Shown here piece after piece: positions 24,509 through 36,010 of a stretch of DNA of 64,000 bases. The position numbers and the translations under genes are program-made. Under the pieces are notes generated by a model that made no database searches, was not told the DNA's origin, and saw nothing but the letters and a program-made list of their open reading frames with translations. Each line of letters opens with the position of its first letter. The first letter of the stretch is position 1. This DNA is from Apoda limacodes (taxonomy: Eukaryota; Arthropoda; Insecta; Lepidoptera; Limacodidae), in assembly GCA_946406115.1 (NCBI GenBank), contig OX291545.1:12538001-12602000 (forward strand), given 5' to 3'.

Positions 24509-25642
24509 GGATAAGGTTCTTTAAGGCCAAAAATTCAAAAACATCGGAAAACCATTTTAAATGATTTTATACCGCATTTCAAATAAAACTACACTGAATT
24601 GATTTACTTCATAACCACTCATGTACACACATATATGGTAAAAACCTTCATATATAACTTTTTCAGCAGCTGAACATTTGTTTCATTTTTGTTGATTTAC
24701 TACCTATAATAAATTTGATTTATCGATTTTTAATAATAGATATTTACTAATTTTGGGAAGTTTATCCTCAAGCATCCTGTAAATCCGCCTTTATATTTTT
24801 TCCAAAATGATAATAAACATCTTTGTAGTGGAGATAAGTAATTACACACTTAGATACGTCGGTCAAATTATAGCGATAAAGTCCCAAAAATTCTATGAAA
24901 TAACTTACAGACAGACAGACGGACAAATTCCCCTTCGCAACAAAATAAAATTACACCTAGTGCACTTAACATTTCTGATTAAGTATCATCAATATTAGTC
25001 ATAAATGTTCGTGACTAATTTACTAAATTGATAGGGGATTTACCAAAACAATTTACCCTTAATAGAAGCCAAAACGAATCTAGTCTAATTACGTTACCTG
25101 ATGAAATTACCTGTGGCTACTAGGCGAACATGATGCGCTGACCACAAATGAAATGTAAGTGTTTTTAGATTTTAATTTTACGTTTACCATTAGGTATTCC
25201 GATCAAAGTAGGTACAGTACCTACGTAGGCCACGCTTTAAATTTTATATAATCACGCCATCGCGGTCGGTGTACGTATACATACAACGTTGGCACAAAGC
25301 TTTTTTAGCTGCTAAAACCGCGAATCGATGTAGAGTATAGTACACAGGTATAAAAAATATAAAGGCGGATTTACAGGATGCTTGAGGATAAACTTCCCAA
25401 AATTAGTAAATATCTATTATTAAAAATCGATAAATCAAATTTATTATAGGTAGTAAATCAACAAAAATGAAACAAATGTTCAGCTGCTGAAAAAGTTATA
25501 TATGAAGGTTTTTACCGTATGTCGGTACATGAGTGGTTATGAAGTAAATCAATTCAGTGTAGTTTTATTTTAAATGCGGTATAAAATCATTTAAAATGGT
25601 TTTCCGATGTTTTTGAATTTTTGGCCTTAAAGAACCTTATCC
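24509..25642. mobile_element. long-TIR foldback element
   Basis: Nearly identical inverted arms of about 293 bases (24509-24801 and 25351-25642) enclose an AT-rich 549-base centre. Both outer ends read GGATAAGGTTCTTTAAGGCC inwards. The arms contain ACATCGGAAAACCATTTTAA and the inner edge CCGCCTTTATATTTTT. Only a few mismatches were seen, for example ATATATGG against CGTATGTC near the arm middle, so the element is young or has been kept alike by gene conversion. The centre has no transposase motif. The left end abuts the broken edge of LINE B. Confidence 0.9.
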
Positions 25643-27056
25643 AGGTTCCGGTATCCGGTCCGGTTACTTATTCGAGTTTGGTGTCGGTAACCATGATACC
25701 ACACTGAAAACGATTTTGTTAAAATCTTAAAAAACACCGGTCAAAGGCATGTCGGCTGAGCTGTTACTATACCTAGGATGACGGCACCAGTAAAGGACAT
25801 ATTTAGGTTTCATGAAAAAATATGTTACTTATTCATCTGAATGGCAGATTTTTTTTTTATGTCACCATCAAGGTCAAATGTCTATTTTGACTGGACTAGT
25901 ATCTAAAGTCCGAAATCAGCACTGAGAAACTATAGCCGTAATTTTCTTTGGCCAAGGTGCCTACAATTACTGGTAATGTAATTAATAGGCAGGTATGAGT
26001 GTGCGCCACGTAAATAAAGACTTGGCGAGCAGTAGAAGTGAGATGTTTGCTCAGCTGTACAATCACTCACGAGAATAGTTATACGTTCATTAAGGTGAGG
26101 CAACTACCTCGCCCTGTCCCTTCGCTCCTCTGCGTAAGGGACCTATAAACACGTGGTGTGCGAAGTCTCTTCTTACGTGGCGCGTGTTATACAACCTGCA
26201 TATTTAGTCATTAAAATCAAACAAGTAATGGCAAATAAAGGCTATATTTCATCTATAAAGCTATCTAAAAATATAAAAATATCAGTCCCCTTAAAATTAT
26301 TTTTAGTTGATTATTTTGGTACTGTGTAATACTTAAAAAAAACTTTAAATATAAATATTTTGAAGATCTTAAGTCTTATTACAATTTTTGATTACTTACT
26401 AAAATAAATAAAAATTAATGTAGGTATATAAGGTTGTAAATATTTGCACTTAATTATCAAAAATGACAAGGAAATTTCGTGCGTACATAATTTCATAATT
26501 TATAGGTTAAATCCATCGAAGCTAATTATTTAATCATGTATAAATAATTATAAATAGGTAAGTAAAACAAAACCTACATTACGTATAAGCCAGTTCTAAC
26601 ATTGATTGATTGTCAAATCACAATTATAACTATGACAATACCGCAGGGTATTCGATTTCAAGCCCTTTTTTTTTGACAAAACTAAGGAACTAATATAGCA
26701 GCCTGTGTATTGCCCATCAACTAGTCTTGCAACAAATTTATTTTTAATTTTTTTATTCGAAATTATTATATTGATTACAAGAAATACATTATTATAGAAA
26801 TCTTTTTATTTTACCAACCATCCTGCAACAAAAAAAATATGTATTCGGCATTCGGCAGAAAAGGCTAAAAGAAGCCCAATAGGCCTAATACCAAATTGTT
26901 TGCCGAATATTTGTTGCAAGCCTAACATCAACGCAACAAGTGAGATATTTGCTTACAAAAAAATATTATGCAAATAATTTTGTGATTCAAAAATCGTGAA
27001 AGTATTTTTCAGACTAGATAACATGTGATATATGTATATAGCACGTTTCGTGTTTT
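25643..27056. other. intergenic, no gene seen
   Basis: Mostly AT-rich sequence. A GC-richer portion at about 26090-26200 shows CCTCGCCCTGTCCCTTCGCT but no open frame of note. No repeat could be matched to another part of the window with confidence. Confidence 0.4.
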
Positions 27057-27260
27057 TAGGGTTCCGTACCCAGAGGGAGCCAGCAGAGCCCCATTACTAA
27101 GCCTACGCTGTCTGTCTGTCTGACTGTCCGACCATTAGAAATCTCTATCTTTTAGACCGAAATAGGTAGAAGCTGGAATTTTTCACAGAATATGTGCTAT
27201 AATGAAGGATTATCTAACATATAATAGACAGTTAAAATTTAAGGGGGGTTCTCATACAAG
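27057..27260 (+). repeat. dispersed repeat F, 5' part only
   Basis: It opens with TAGGGTTCCGTACCCAGAGG, followed by a CTGTCTGTCTGTC-type run and TTCACAGAATATGTG. This matches the opening of the full copy at 55734-56115. The far end of the family (AAGTCGGACTAGCGCACC, inverted) appears separately at about 27605-27650. Confidence 0.7.
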
Positions 27261-27422
27261 ACACATTTCAATAATACATACAAACTTCATACTTGCAATG
27301 AAAAATAATGTGAACTCTAAAGTATAACAACAAAAATTAAAATCGGTTAACTGTAAGAAGTTCCAAAGCCATTACCATTTTAAATTACCGGTACAACGCC
27401 ATCTAGCAATAGTTTTAAGAGA

Positions 27423-27776
27423 AACAGTAGCACATTTGTTCGTTGGAAGCTATTTTCAAAGTTAAACAATAACAGGCTTGATCAGTACTTAGATGGGTGA
27501 CCGCTTAGCGGCACATTTTTTGATTTTGTCTTTTGTCGTAAATTATTCATTCATTAAATAATTAGTCGTAAAAAATTACGTAAATTTACATGCGTGTTAA
27601 CATCGGTCACGTGCAAGTCGGACTAGCGCACCGTGGGTTCCGTACCACGATTTACGTAATTTACAAACACAAACAAAAAGTGGACCATACCTAAGCGGTC
27701 ACCCATCTAATAACTGGCCAAGCCCGACGTTGCTTAACTTTAAATATCGTTTCCAACAAAAAATGTGTTACTGTTT
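27423..27776. repeat. inverted pair of 5S-rRNA-derived arms
   Basis: The left arm (27423-27508) and the reverse complement of the right arm (27692-27776) share AACAGTARCACATTT, GTTGGAA and AAAGTTAA. They then share a stretch closely resembling the internal promoter half of 5S rRNA. The right arm, on the minus strand, reads GTTAAGCAACGTCGGGC and AGATGGGTGACCGCTTA. The left arm has AGATGGGTGACCGCTTA with a more decayed upstream half. Canonical 5S genes have the same block, so this is 5S-derived, possibly a 5S-type SINE or an element that captured 5S sequence. Neither arm is a complete 5S gene. Expression is not implied. Confidence 0.7.
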
Positions 27777-27853
27777 ATGAACTCTTTTAACATAGTTGCT
27801 TTATTGTGAATACAATAACACAAACTAGTTACACCATGATTATATGCTAGGTA

Positions 27854-27956
27854 ATCGAATATACACATAAAAAAATATACTACTGGCCACCACTAAATTG
27901 ACTATCGAATATACACATCAAAAAAATTTATACTACTGGTCACCGCTAAATTGACA
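27854..27956. repeat. two-copy tandem repeat of about 50 bases
   Basis: ATCGAATATACACAT opens both copies (27854 and 27904). Each runs through TACTACTGG and CACC(A/G)CTAAATTGAC. The copies differ by a few bases and by A-run length. Confidence 0.8.
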
Positions 27957-28149
27957 AAACATCAAATATACCCACTTATAAACACATATTGAATTTCAGG
28001 GATTTTAAAGAAGGAACTTAAAAATATTTAAGGCCTACCACTATTAATTAATTTCGTGTAATAAATTCGGTAGTAAATATGTTTCTGATTATATTTCTTT
28101 ATCAATATATATTTTATTTGTCACAATAAAAAGTAATTTTAAATTAAGA

Positions 28150-28262
28150 TAATCAAAGAGGCTGTCCCCCACATCATGACGTAGGTGTGTATCCACTGAT
28201 GACCTCCTTCTGGGGAATGAAACCGTTAAAATATACATACATACAGATACATTCAAATAAAA
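28150..28262 (+). repeat. dispersed repeat G, copy 1 (pair with 34195-34330)
   Basis: This old repeat shares with 34195-34330 a CCCACACAT-like start, GGTGTGT, ATCCACTG-like and AAGGAATGAAACC-like blocks, and a final ATATACA. The similarity is diffuse but in the same order. The class is unknown. Confidence 0.5.
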
Positions 28263-28297
28263 AAGAAATTACAATATAAACCCACAGATCACATTAA

Positions 28298-28544
28298 GGG
28301 TCAACTCAGAGCAAGACACCACGCGACGCGGCATTTTTGAGATAGCAACACATTATGGACCTTGTTTACTAGACAAAAAGATACGCATCCCAACGTCGCG
28401 CGAAGCATCTTGCTGTACTTCGACACGTAAACTCTCTTTTTGCTCTCACTATAATTTGTATCTTTTTTTCTAGTAAACAAGGTCCATAATGTGTTGTTAT
28501 CTCAAAAATGCCGCGTCGCGTGGTGTCTTGCTCTGAGCTGACCC
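28298..28544. mobile_element. MITE with 88-bp TIRs and TAA target duplication
   Basis: The arms begin GGGTCAACTCAGAGCAAGAC on the left and GGGTCAGCTCAGAGCAAGAC in the reverse-complemented right arm. They match for about 88 bases through GCGACGCGGCATTTTTGAGA to ACAAGGT-related sequence. TAA flanks both ends (28295-28297 and 28545-28547), as in PIF/Harbinger-type elements (TWA duplications). The short centre contains CGTCGCGCGAAGCATCTTGC and codes for nothing. Confidence 0.9.
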
Positions 28545-28629
28545 TAAACCATAACCGTGGTAAGGTAATGCCTATAATACCAGAATATATCTAGCAGAAC
28601 GTGACGCTTAGTGGGGTTTTAGACTGGAA

Positions 28630-28832
28630 TCGCTAAGGTAATGGAATGAGCTCCCAGTCTTGGTTTTCCCTATTAAGAACTACAGTATAAGGTTCTTTAA
28701 TAACAGTGATTAGATTATTAAAGGGTCAGCAAGACGTGAGTAATGTTCCTGGTGTTATAATTGTTCATAGGCTATCCCACTCATCATCAGACGGGCCCTG
28801 TATGCTTGTGTTCCTTAGTGGTATAAAAAAAT
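28630..28832 (+). mobile_element. LINE family A, relic of the 3' end
   Basis: This is a heavily mutated copy of the last 200 bases of LINE A. GGAATGAGCTCCCAG, AGGGTCAGCAAGACGTGAG and CCTTAGTGGTATAAAAAAA keep their order relative to the copy at 11301-11792. The coding frame is destroyed. It is the oldest of the five copies. Confidence 0.85.
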
Positions 28833-30985
28833 CTGAGTTTTGCAGAATCTATTCTCGCTAGCGTTCGAACGAGTAAAGCCTAAGGTAAACGCTAGGGGCG
28901 CTGTACCTGTTTTCATAAAATCTCCACACACGCTAGCAAGTTGTGACTGTGCAAACCTAAAAACGCATAATAGACGCCGTGATGCCTATTGTCTACTTTA
29001 ATTATACAGTTATTTCCGCGTACCACAACACTTTGAACGTTTTTAAACGTTTCCTTCGAAGCATTTAGAGGCCGATATATTACCAAGCCATAGTTGTTTA
29101 AATACACAGATCGTTTTTTATCACCAAATGCATATATCCAATATATTATTATTTTTAGAAATCAAAATGATTTGAGATTCTTTTTGCTAAAAACTACTTT
29201 GAAGTACAGTACATGCCGACAAATGTATCTTAATAAAATAGTTTTCATTTAATTGTACTAAAGAATAATTTAATTGTTACTTAATTAATTTAACTGCCTT
29301 TTAAAAATAAATTGAATTGTTTTTTAAATGAGAATGTTTACAATAAATTCCAAGTTTCATTTAATACTAGCAACCAGTCCTCTGGTTAAGAAACTACAAA
29401 TAGTAGCATAATCATAAACAAGAATGGCACTCTAAATTAGCAGCCTTTTTAAAGAGATGTTAAAAGAATTAATCAATTGCTAAAGTACATGATTGGGTCT
29501 GACTATGCATCAAGAGGGTGGTATAGGACAGACAGTTAATTTCTGTAATACTAACGATGTGCATGTAAATAAATTCATATACTTCTTAAGTAATTTATAC
29601 CATAAAGTAGAAACTTTTAATTTTTTGTATGGAATTGAAATTTTTACCATTTTGTAGTTACATTTTCTTGAGTTTTTGTTAGAAGTTATAGTTAATGCAC
29701 TAGGTAACAACCAATTCTAATTATTTAACCTTTAATCAATTAGTTTAGTTATATTTTTAGTTTAATATAGGTACGCTTTAAAATTTGCACAAGAGTTGAA
29801 ACAATCGTCACACATCCAGATTTTTGTTTAAATTCGTGGTTACAAGTTCACATCAAGCACACAACAAAAAAATGGTATTAGTATTATAATATTAAATATA
29901 CATAGGCATATAAACACACATCAAAATTTTGTAAACATATCACTATAGTTGTATTAAATAAAGGTTTTTGTCGTGTCTGTATGTAAATATATTGTGAAAG
30001 ACCTGAGCTAAGACATTTCAACGCTTTTTTGAACCACATTATTATCGAGTTATGACCAAAAATGTGCAAAAGATTGGCGGTACTTCTTCATTTGAGTTGA
30101 AAGCATAGTTTTTAAAAAAATACTATTCTTATATCGTTTATAGCAATTTACAAAAATAAACGCAAGAGTTATCTATCAGCCCGAATACAGCCATTACAGA
30201 TTAACGAGAAAAAAAAAACTACACCCTTGGATATCAAGGAAATGAAATGATTCATTTAATTATTTTTAATCCAATGAGACATTCTTATATATTTTTGTAA
30301 ATACTAAAATATGTATGTTATGTTCTAGCCTAATCTGAATATCGATTTTAACAAAATGTTTCTTTCAATAAATCCCATAAATAAGTTATTCCTTAGAATA
30401 CCGTGATGCGTGTAAATAAATTTTTCACGTGATTTTAGTGCTCTGTTAACTCTGCTTAGTAATAGTAATTTGACTAATCTTAATATCTAATGAAATGAAT
30501 AAGTTAAACATTTTTAATAAGACAGGCAGGCAACACAAAATTATTAAAAAAATTAAATGTAAATTTCAAAAAAGTACACAAATGCATACAATAAATTAAT
30601 AACAAAAATATCATGTAAAAATATTCGAGACGAATTTCTCTCTATTGGTTTGAAAGAATATAGGAAAGAATCTTTCATTAAGATTTTGGTTTTTATTTCA
30701 TATGTATGAATTATTATCAACCAATATAATGTTATTATATATCTTTATCACAGATTTCGATCACATTTCAATGATGTTAAGAAGTTCACAAGATCAAAAA
30801 ACCCTTTCAAACACACAGAAATTAATATGTAAATTTATCATTTGCTATTTATCAAACATATTGGCCTCTGTACATACATGATTGGACTAGATTTATGTCA
30901 TCAAATAGCGCATTTTGTTTGAAATAAAACAAAACTAGCCTCAAAATATTAAAAACAAAAGGAGTGTACAGAATATCTGAGATTT
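28833..30985. other. AT-rich stretch, no confident gene
   Basis: The minus strand has a 64-codon open frame at 28913-29107 and shorter ones further on. None has a recognised motif or poly(A) context. The right part may be the 3' UTR of the sorting nexin whose stop is at 31556, but this cannot be shown from sequence alone. Confidence 0.4.
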
Positions 30986-31082
30986 GAGGTTATATCTCTG
31001 CAAGTGTTAATATTTGCAGAGGTTATATCTCTGCAAGTGTTAATATTTGCAGAGGTTATATCTCTGCAAGTGTTAATATTTG
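30986..31082. repeat. 33-bp tandem repeat, three copies
   Basis: The unit starts GAGGTTATATCTCTGCAAGT and ends GTTAATATTTGCA. It repeats at 30986, 31019 and 31052 with almost no differences. Across the unit border GCAGAG and CTCTGC form a small hairpin around GTTATAT. Confidence 0.95.
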
Positions 31083-31555
31083 ATATACATTTTCCAATAG
31101 TTCCTCGTACTAAGTTCAGTTATCATCTATTCTTAAGAAAAATAACATTATAAATAAAAGAGTCAATAAATTAAAAAGTTAGTATTAACTGACAATTTTA
31201 CATTACATATTAAGTTTTTTTTTCTTACAATTAAAATATGTTTTTCCCCTAACTTAAAAAATGTGATAAGTGCTTAATCACAATTATTTTATACTAAAAT
31301 ATGGTACTCATTATAAGACTCCATTATCGAATTTTCCTAGTCCAAAATGGCTATTCTTCTATTTAGTAATATATTTTGGATGTGTGTGTAGAATATTATT
31401 AGCGAGATGCCTTAACAGAAACATTATTTGGGATTTCAACAATAAGTAGTAAACTCAGCACAAGTTTACAATTGAGCATTATACCTATTGTTCATAAGTA
31501 TTTTTTTTAACTGCGAGCTGCCTATCGTCACTTGCCCCGACGAGTAGCTACCTTA

Positions 31556-31682
31556 TCAGACAACGATGTTTATTGTGTCAACAGCTTCCATGAGGCTTGG
31601 CACTGAATCTACTTTCATTCCACGTTTTCGAAGATCATTTAGTTCTTCAACCAATTGTGATTTATCGCGGCCTAGGGTTTCC
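31556..31682 (-). CDS. sorting nexin (SNX20/21-type), last coding exon
   Basis: This is the final exon of the sorting-nexin gene: 42 codons ending in TGA at 31556-31558. The acceptor TATTTCAG ends at 31683. The single first base G completes the TG left by the exon at 33826-34019 and gives Trp, after which the reading continues ETLGRDKSQLVEELNDLRKR to a terminal NIVV. Read in the alternative phases this exon meets a stop within seven codons, which fixes the junction. Family members likewise end with a short, mostly helical tail after the PXB helices. The intron upstream (31683-33825) is largely filled by a LINE in the opposite orientation. Confidence 0.85.
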
Positions 31683-31839
31683 CTGAAATAAAATATGACA
31701 TTTGAAAATGGAACGAACTTTTTTAAACCAGAACATTAATAACTAAAGAGATAACTTATAAATTTTTATTTAAATTTCGGACTGGCACAACAAATGCCCC
31801 ATTAAAGTTTAAAATAAATAATGCCCTCACGCAAGTTTT

Positions 31840-33580
31840 ACACAATTTGATACTTAACACAAATAACCATCACTTAAAAACTGCGCAGCCGACCGTTCTC
31901 TCTTTCAAGGAGACGCAGATATCCTGCCCGGTCGATACATCACACCTACACTATCCCGGCTACAAACTCGAGCACAATTTTGTGAGTCGTACCGGTGTAT
32001 GTATGTTCGTCCGGGAGGATATCTGCTGTCGCCGCCTTCATAGCCTTGAAGACAGGGACCTTTCGATATTGTGGTTGCGCGTAGATCACGGCGGCCACAC
32101 TCGTATTAATGCCTATACAGGTCTCATAGCGGTGACACGGACGTAGCTCGACTCTTCACGCACCTGAGTTGACGACTGATAAAGTTCAGAGCACACAGCA
32201 GAACTAGTTATTTTAGGAGACTTTAACGCCCACTATATTGAGTGGCTCTGTTCTCGAACCAATAACTACGCAGGAATATCTGCTTATGAATTTGCTCTGA
32301 CCTATGAATTCTCTCAGCTAGTACTTTCTCCAACGAGAATACCAGATATAGACCGATGATGACTTGACCCATAGTGCAAAAGAGAAAACGGATCTACTGG
32401 GCAGTCTCTCTAAATCGAATATGAAGAACGAAGGCGCTGTACCACCTACTGTACCATGGTGCAGTAAGACAATGCCGGAAAACTCCATAACACAGCGGGA
32501 GGTTCGGCGGGCGTTTCTTTCTATAGACGTTCATAAGTCGAGTGGGCCAGGAGGTATACCAGCAGAGGTGCTTAAACAGTGTACTCCTGAGTTACGTCCA
32601 GTAATCACAGGCCTCTTCGCGCTTTCTTACCACACTAATTTCCGTCTTCATGGAAGACTGCGCATGTGCACCCGGTGCCCAAAAAGGGCGATAGATTATC
32701 GCTATTACCTCACTCCTCTCTAAGGTTATGGAGCGAGTCATCAACACAGCTTCTCAGATATGCAGAAAAACACGATCTGGTTAGTGACCGTCAATATGGC
32801 TTTCGCCAAGGTCGCTTCTAGTATATCTCACACCCCGATGGGCACTAGCCATTGAGAGTTAGGGGGAGGCATTGGCATGTAGCCTGGAAATAGCGAAGGC
32901 GTTCGATTGGGCCTGTCACCGGGGTCTTCTATCGAAGTTGCCATCTCAGGAGAGGAGAGGGTTTGTACAAATGGGTGCCTTGTTTTTGTCCAGCAGACGC
33001 ATACGAGTCGTATTTGACGGTAGTGGCTCTGATAGCATGGACATTAATGCTGGTGTCCCGCAAGGCTCTGTGCTGTCCCTACGCTGTTTCTACTGCATAT
33101 CAATGACATGTTGGATATCAACAACATACATTGCTATGCAGATGATTATTACACAGGTCGTGCAAACATACCTCGTTCCATTGTGGAGGAAAAGTGCGGA
33201 GAAATTGTGTTTCAAATCGAGATCAGTCTGTCCAAGGTCTCTGACTGGGGACGGGAAAAATTAGTCCGATTCAACCCTAAAAAGACACAATTCTGCGCGT
33301 TCACCGCTAAGGAAACCCCATTTACTGTAGTCCCACAATCGCAAAACACTCCCCTTTCCATTTCCAAGAGTATTGGGATCCTTGGTGTTAAGTTCAGAGA
33401 TCATTTGCAAGACAAGGTGAAGCTGGCGGCCAAAAAATCTTGATGTACTCAATGGACTACTACTACACGTCGGGGCAAAGGTTGCTGCTTTACAGATCGC
33501 AAGTTCGGCTCCATATGGAGTACTGCTGCCATCTCTGGGCGGATGAACCCGGATACCAGCTTGGCCCTTTTAAAATTTAA
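31840..33580 (+). mobile_element. LINE family A, copy 4 (endonuclease and RT, heavily decayed)
   Basis: This is the only copy here that keeps endonuclease sequence. At 31880-32146 the plus strand reads PTVLSFKETQIS, YKLEHNFVSRTGVCMFVRED and LWLRVDHGG. The pre-RT segment at 32364-32723 has SSGPGGIPAEVLKQCTPELR. The RT at about 32760-33440 has SDRQYGF, LEIAKAFDWACHRGLL, GVPQGSVLS and NNIHCYADD, followed by the C-terminal start near 33500 (RLHMEYCCHLW). Many stops, shifts and short deletions occur. The copy ends near 33580 without the family 3' tail or poly(A), so its 3' part was lost. It lies in a sorting-nexin intron, antisense to the gene. Confidence 0.85.
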
Positions 33581-33825
33581 AATTGTCGACGAAAATACAG
33601 CACCACACATGGTTCTTATTTTATGACCGAAAGCTTTAAGCCAAAAGTCAGAGGTCTTACAAGCGACTTGAAAACTGACCTAGCGACCATTAGCTCGGCA
33701 AACGTCACCAATTTGCACAGAGCCAGCGCGGAAACCTAAGCCTCCTTCTTTAGAAGATACCTCTTCAATGGGACGTATAATGAATAAAGCAGGCAAGGAA
33801 GGAAAAGATCAATAGACAAACTAAC

Positions 33826-34019
33826 CATATCGAAATACAAGTATGTAACAGTGGTATGTATACAAGCAGCAGATCCGAGTCGCTGACGGCTTCATATCGC
33901 CTGAGTGCGAGCTGCGCCCACCGCTCTACGGGCCCTGCCAATGCGCCACCACTCACTCCCGCACACGCAACGATACGGCACAGCGCACATAGCACAACAC
34001 GTGATCTGTCTGTGTACAC
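33826..34019 (-). CDS. sorting nexin (SNX20/21-type), penultimate exon (PXB helices)
   Basis: This 194-base exon lies between the acceptor AATTCCAG (ending at 34020) and the donor ATATG|GTTAGT (intron from 33825). It starts in phase 0 with VYTDRSRVVLCALCRIVACA, continues through VERWAQLALRRYEAVSDSDL and LLVYIPLLHTCIS, and leaves two bases (TG) for the last exon. These are the helical PXB repeats that follow the PX domain in the SNX20/SNX21 subfamily and are thought to be a protein-interaction platform. It is markedly GC-richer than its surroundings, as expected for coding sequence in this AT-rich window. Confidence 0.88.
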
Positions 34020-34194
34020 CTGGAATTGGCATAAAATATTTACTGTTTAATGTTTTCTATTATATTATTGCCATAGCCTTTATTTTTTTATGTAACTGTC
34101 ACTACAAAGGTACGTAATGAATTAAATTGCAATTGTGAAATGAAAAACTAAGGGATTATATTCTTTAAATTTCGAAATAAATATGTTGAATGGA

Positions 34195-34330
34195 TAGTCA
34201 AGGGGCTTTCCCACACATTATATATGGGTGTGTGTGTATTGGATACACTGTATCCAGCCAATGGCTACTCCTGATAAGGAATAAGACCATGAACATATAC
34301 AAGTACATAGGCATAGATACATAAAAATTT
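34195..34330 (+). repeat. dispersed repeat G, copy 2
   Basis: This is the diverged partner of 28150-28262, here with extra GTGTGTGTGT in the middle and the end block ATAAGACCATGAACATATAC. It lies in the sorting-nexin intron between 34020 and 35788. Confidence 0.5.
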
Positions 34331-35788
34331 ATATAATACATAGGCACTATCAAACTTTTAAGAGCACAATAATGCTCTGGTGCACAATGGTGCTGGATGT
34401 TAAAGGAATAGTAAAATTGTTATTATTTCATTGATTTAATTAAAGTAGCACATTCAAGACATTTTAAGGTACTGAAGTGGGGCCCCATGCACTTCGTTAT
34501 ATAAAATGACATGTCAAAATAAAAAGCTGCATAAAAAAAAATTCAGTATTTCTTTTTTTTTCTTTTTTCTGCTATTATTCTTATAGAAAATCCACAATAC
34601 AAACTAGTTATCAACTAAGTATGTTTTAATCGAAAATTTAAATTCAGTATGGTATCTACATTAGGTTACTTTGTACTCAAAAAGTTGCTGTGGTGAAGGG
34701 TACTCAAGGTTGGTAAAGTCGCCAGATACCAAACACATTTCTCGGAAACAACACGTAAATTCACAACACACACAAATGCGCACTAACAATGTATCATTCA
34801 ATTTCAATGATAAACAACAGTCTACACTAATCAAACACAATAACTACACAGAAAGTATAGGTATCCATAAAAGATAACAGATTGTACTATGTTTGATTAG
34901 TCATACTTATAATGCAAAAGTACAAAAAAATATGTATGTTTTTGCAATGATTTACTCTTAGTATAAAAACTAAAGTAGGTAAGTCTATTAATCGACTGGT
35001 AAATCATATTTATATCGTAACCATCGTTCATGCATCCCTAAGGGAATGGACTAAGGTGATCTAGGCCATAGTCCATTATGCAAGTAGAAAAGTAGATTCT
35101 AGACTTCATAGTTTCTTCATATGATTTTTTTCTTTACTGAATTTAGCTATGAAACAATATGCATGTTAGAAATAGATTTATTGGGGGGGACACGTCGTGG
35201 CTTGAATGCTCGCCCCTCAAAACACGAGGCAGTAGCTGAGACCACTAAACCACCACCAATATGACATTTATATATCTAATAATTAATAAATAGTGAAGAT
35301 AATAAGGAGCAATTATGTTATGTATTGTTGTCAAATACACAACAGATTCTTAGCATTCAAAATATAGTTAACCAGTTTATAACAGTTGCTCATTTATACT
35401 ATGGCACGGTTCAACTGTATTATTTGTGAAGTCAGTAGGAAACAAATTATAATTATTGTACCTAAATATTTATTTTACATATACTGACTAACTGACTATA
35501 GTTAGGTAGCAACAGTGGCCGTAGATATGAGAATAAATCGTAAAAAAAAATTAATATACTTCAGATTCACATTTTTAATAAGCAATAATTTGCATATTTA
35601 AATCATCTAATGTTCTTTTAATAACTTATATATAAATACTAGATGATCAGAAAAAGACAACCCTTCACCCATTACACTTGCATGGTATCTTTTGCTTTGG
35701 AGCATTTCCATACATTCCTGTGAAACTTAGAAATCATATGTAGAATGTAGATTACATAGAAAAATTACAAAACTAAACAAAAACATAC
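34331..35788. other. sorting-nexin intron sequence, no exon seen
   Basis: The flanking exons join in phase 0 without needing another exon here. The stretch is AT-rich. A tRNA-like relic lies at 35190-35259. Nothing else was recognised. Confidence 0.5.
35190..35259 (-). repeat. tRNA-like relic (SINE head or tRNA pseudogene)
   Basis: The minus strand reads GGTGGTTTAGTGGTCTCAGC, which fits a tRNA A box (TRGYNNARYGG type). About 30 bases on, GCGAGCATTCAAGCCACG is a weakened B box (GGTTCGANNCC type). The stems are incomplete and no coherent cloverleaf could be drawn. A tRNA-derived SINE head is more likely than a functional tRNA gene. Confidence 0.35.
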
Positions 35789-36010
35789 CTTATTTAATAA
35801 CTTAAAACTAGTTTCCAGTATTGAAAGTGCTTGGTCGTATTTTCCTTCCTTAATAAATCTTCGTGCTTCATTTAATTCTAAATCATGGAAGAATGAGACT
35901 GCTGCGGGACATTCCCTCACTCGTGATTCATTTGACAGAATAGTCAATAATGACTCAAATGATGCACATCTTGTTGATATTAGAGTAGGATCAAAATTTC
36001 CCGTCACCAT
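35789..36010 (-). CDS. sorting nexin (SNX20/21-type), exon with PX end and PXB start
   Basis: A 222-base exon (74 codons, phase 0 at both ends) lies between the acceptor CCTTTCCAG (ending at 36011) and the donor AATAAG|GTATG. It opens MVTGNFDPTLISTRCASFES, the typical continuation after the FPRK motif of PX domains. It then gives ECPAAVSFFHDLELNEARRF and IKEGKYDQALSILETSF, the start of the PXB region. The initial Met here is internal to the protein and not a start. A gene finder seeing only this exon could take it for one. A 7.8-kb intron on its upstream side holds a mariner and a LINE. Confidence 0.88.

Noticed and set aside
27480..27510. Functional 5S rRNA gene
   Set aside because: Only the internal part is present, without the 5S ends or terminator, and the two arms are inverted and diverged.
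35190..35259. Functional tRNA gene
   Set aside because: The A-box-like motif is good, but the B box is degenerate and no complete cloverleaf could be formed.
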